Assembly (NCBI RefSeq): GCF_014269395.1 | Contig: NZ_JACOGK010000021.1 | Span: 1 to 56,544, forward strand | Length of the DNA: 56,544 bases | Origin: Megasphaera hominis | GTDB taxonomy: Bacteria > Bacillota > Negativicutes > Veillonellales > Megasphaeraceae | Reading direction: 5' to 3' | Shown: positions 56,411-56,544 of the stretch, piece after piece | How the letters are laid out: every line of letters starts with the position of its first letter | How positions within the stretch are numbered: the stretch's first letter is position 1 | The notes under the pieces: model-generated | What the model was told of the DNA's origin: nothing | What the model saw: only the letters and a program-made list of their open reading frames with translations | The model's database searches: none | Translations under genes and position numbers: made by a program

Positions 56411-56544
56411 ATGAAAAATTCAACCACTAATTATTCTAAACCAAAACAGGCAATTTTGCCACTATATATTTCAGATTTTCTGGATATTTGCGATCCGGTG
56501 TTGGTTTTCAACAGATTCATGGAGGGAATCAACTTGGAGAAGTA
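56411..56544 (+). CDS. Transposase, N-terminal fragment (right copy), cut by window edge
   Basis: ATG 56411 opens the same 44-codon frame as the left copy (MKNSTTNYSKPKQAIL...), ending at the window edge at EKY. It is identical at the nucleotide level to the left copy, so the two insertions are recent or are kept identical by gene conversion. Confidence 0.65.
   Translation, partial: MKNSTTNYSKPKQAILPLYISDFLDICDPVLVFNRFMEGINLEK

Larger units (their letters stand above)
56316..56544 (+). mobile_element. 5' end of an insertion sequence (right copy)
   Basis: Exact reverse complement of bases 1-229. It begins GGGGCTGTGAAATAACACAG, contains the terminator-like hairpin (56347-56388), then the transposase start at 56411. 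The copy points out of the window to the right. Confidence 0.85.

Noticed and set aside
1..56544. Composite transposon formed by the two flanking IS copies
   Set aside because: The interior is full of core housekeeping genes, only IS ends are visible, and the copies point outward. An inter-IS chromosomal segment or contig is more likely.
1..56544. CRISPR array, rRNA or tRNA genes
   Set aside because: The gaps between genes were read on both strands; no evenly spaced repeats, tRNA cloverleaf or rRNA-like sequence was seen.

Overview
The window looks like a chromosomal stretch from an anaerobic Negativicutes bacterium (Veillonellales, most likely Megasphaera). This rests on remembered family resemblance: moderately GC-rich coding sequence, strong AGGAGG ribosome sites with frequent GTG/TTG starts, a selD/yedF/DUF3343 selenium cluster, a NifU-like/GGGtGRT pair, hydroxylamine reductase, and a Firmicutes-type tmk-holB-ricT-metG-tatD block. 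No search was run. About 55 genes are supported and 47 read on the minus strand, which suggests that the replication fork crosses the window right to left.

Edges: bases 1-229 and 56316-56544 are a perfect inverted copy of one insertion-sequence end, each carrying the first codons of the same transposase pointing out of the window. The window is therefore an inter-IS segment or contig.

Layout. 0.2-2.6 kb: nagA-nagZ amino-sugar/peptidoglycan recycling. 2.6-3.3 kb: a gene-free stretch with a cluster of DnaA boxes. 3.3-8 kb: a small unknown gene, dinB, a LysR regulator coupled to an unknown gene, and a secreted NlpC/P60 hydrolase. 8.2-15.2 kb: a catabolic cluster (IlvD-family dehydratase, 3-hydroxyacyl dehydrogenase, BKACE beta-keto acid cleavage enzyme, UlaG-like metallo-hydrolase, MFS transporter) with a FadR-type GntR regulator; two perfect copies and one imperfect copy of the palindrome TTGTCTGACAA sit on its three promoters. 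15.3-17.5 kb: overlapping thioesterase, cobT, orphan RelB-like antitoxin and ogt. 17.6-24.5 kb: a LacI regulator, selD-yedF-DUF3343, an M20 peptidase with MFS transporter, and a cysteine desulfurase-like protein. 24.5-33.3 kb: purB, proS, a FAD oxidoreductase, the GGGtGRT/NifU-like pair, LysR and pdxA2. 33.4-42.7 kb: the conserved block nudix, Orn/Lys/Arg decarboxylase, tmk, holB, ricT, trmN6, rsmI, metG, tatD, TIGR04076. 42.7-56.3 kb: a pyridoxamine kinase-like gene, an aminotransferase, 5-formyl-THF cyclo-ligase, hcp, a TetR/metallo-hydrolase divergent pair, mgsA-pyk, an M13 peptidase/queC/hydrolase operon and an EamA transporter.

The strongest candidates for something undescribed are the GntR-controlled BKACE cluster with its visible operators, the DnaA-box cluster away from dnaA, and genes whose Shine-Dalgarno sequence directly follows an intrinsic terminator, which implies conditional termination. 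No rRNA, tRNA or CRISPR array was seen.
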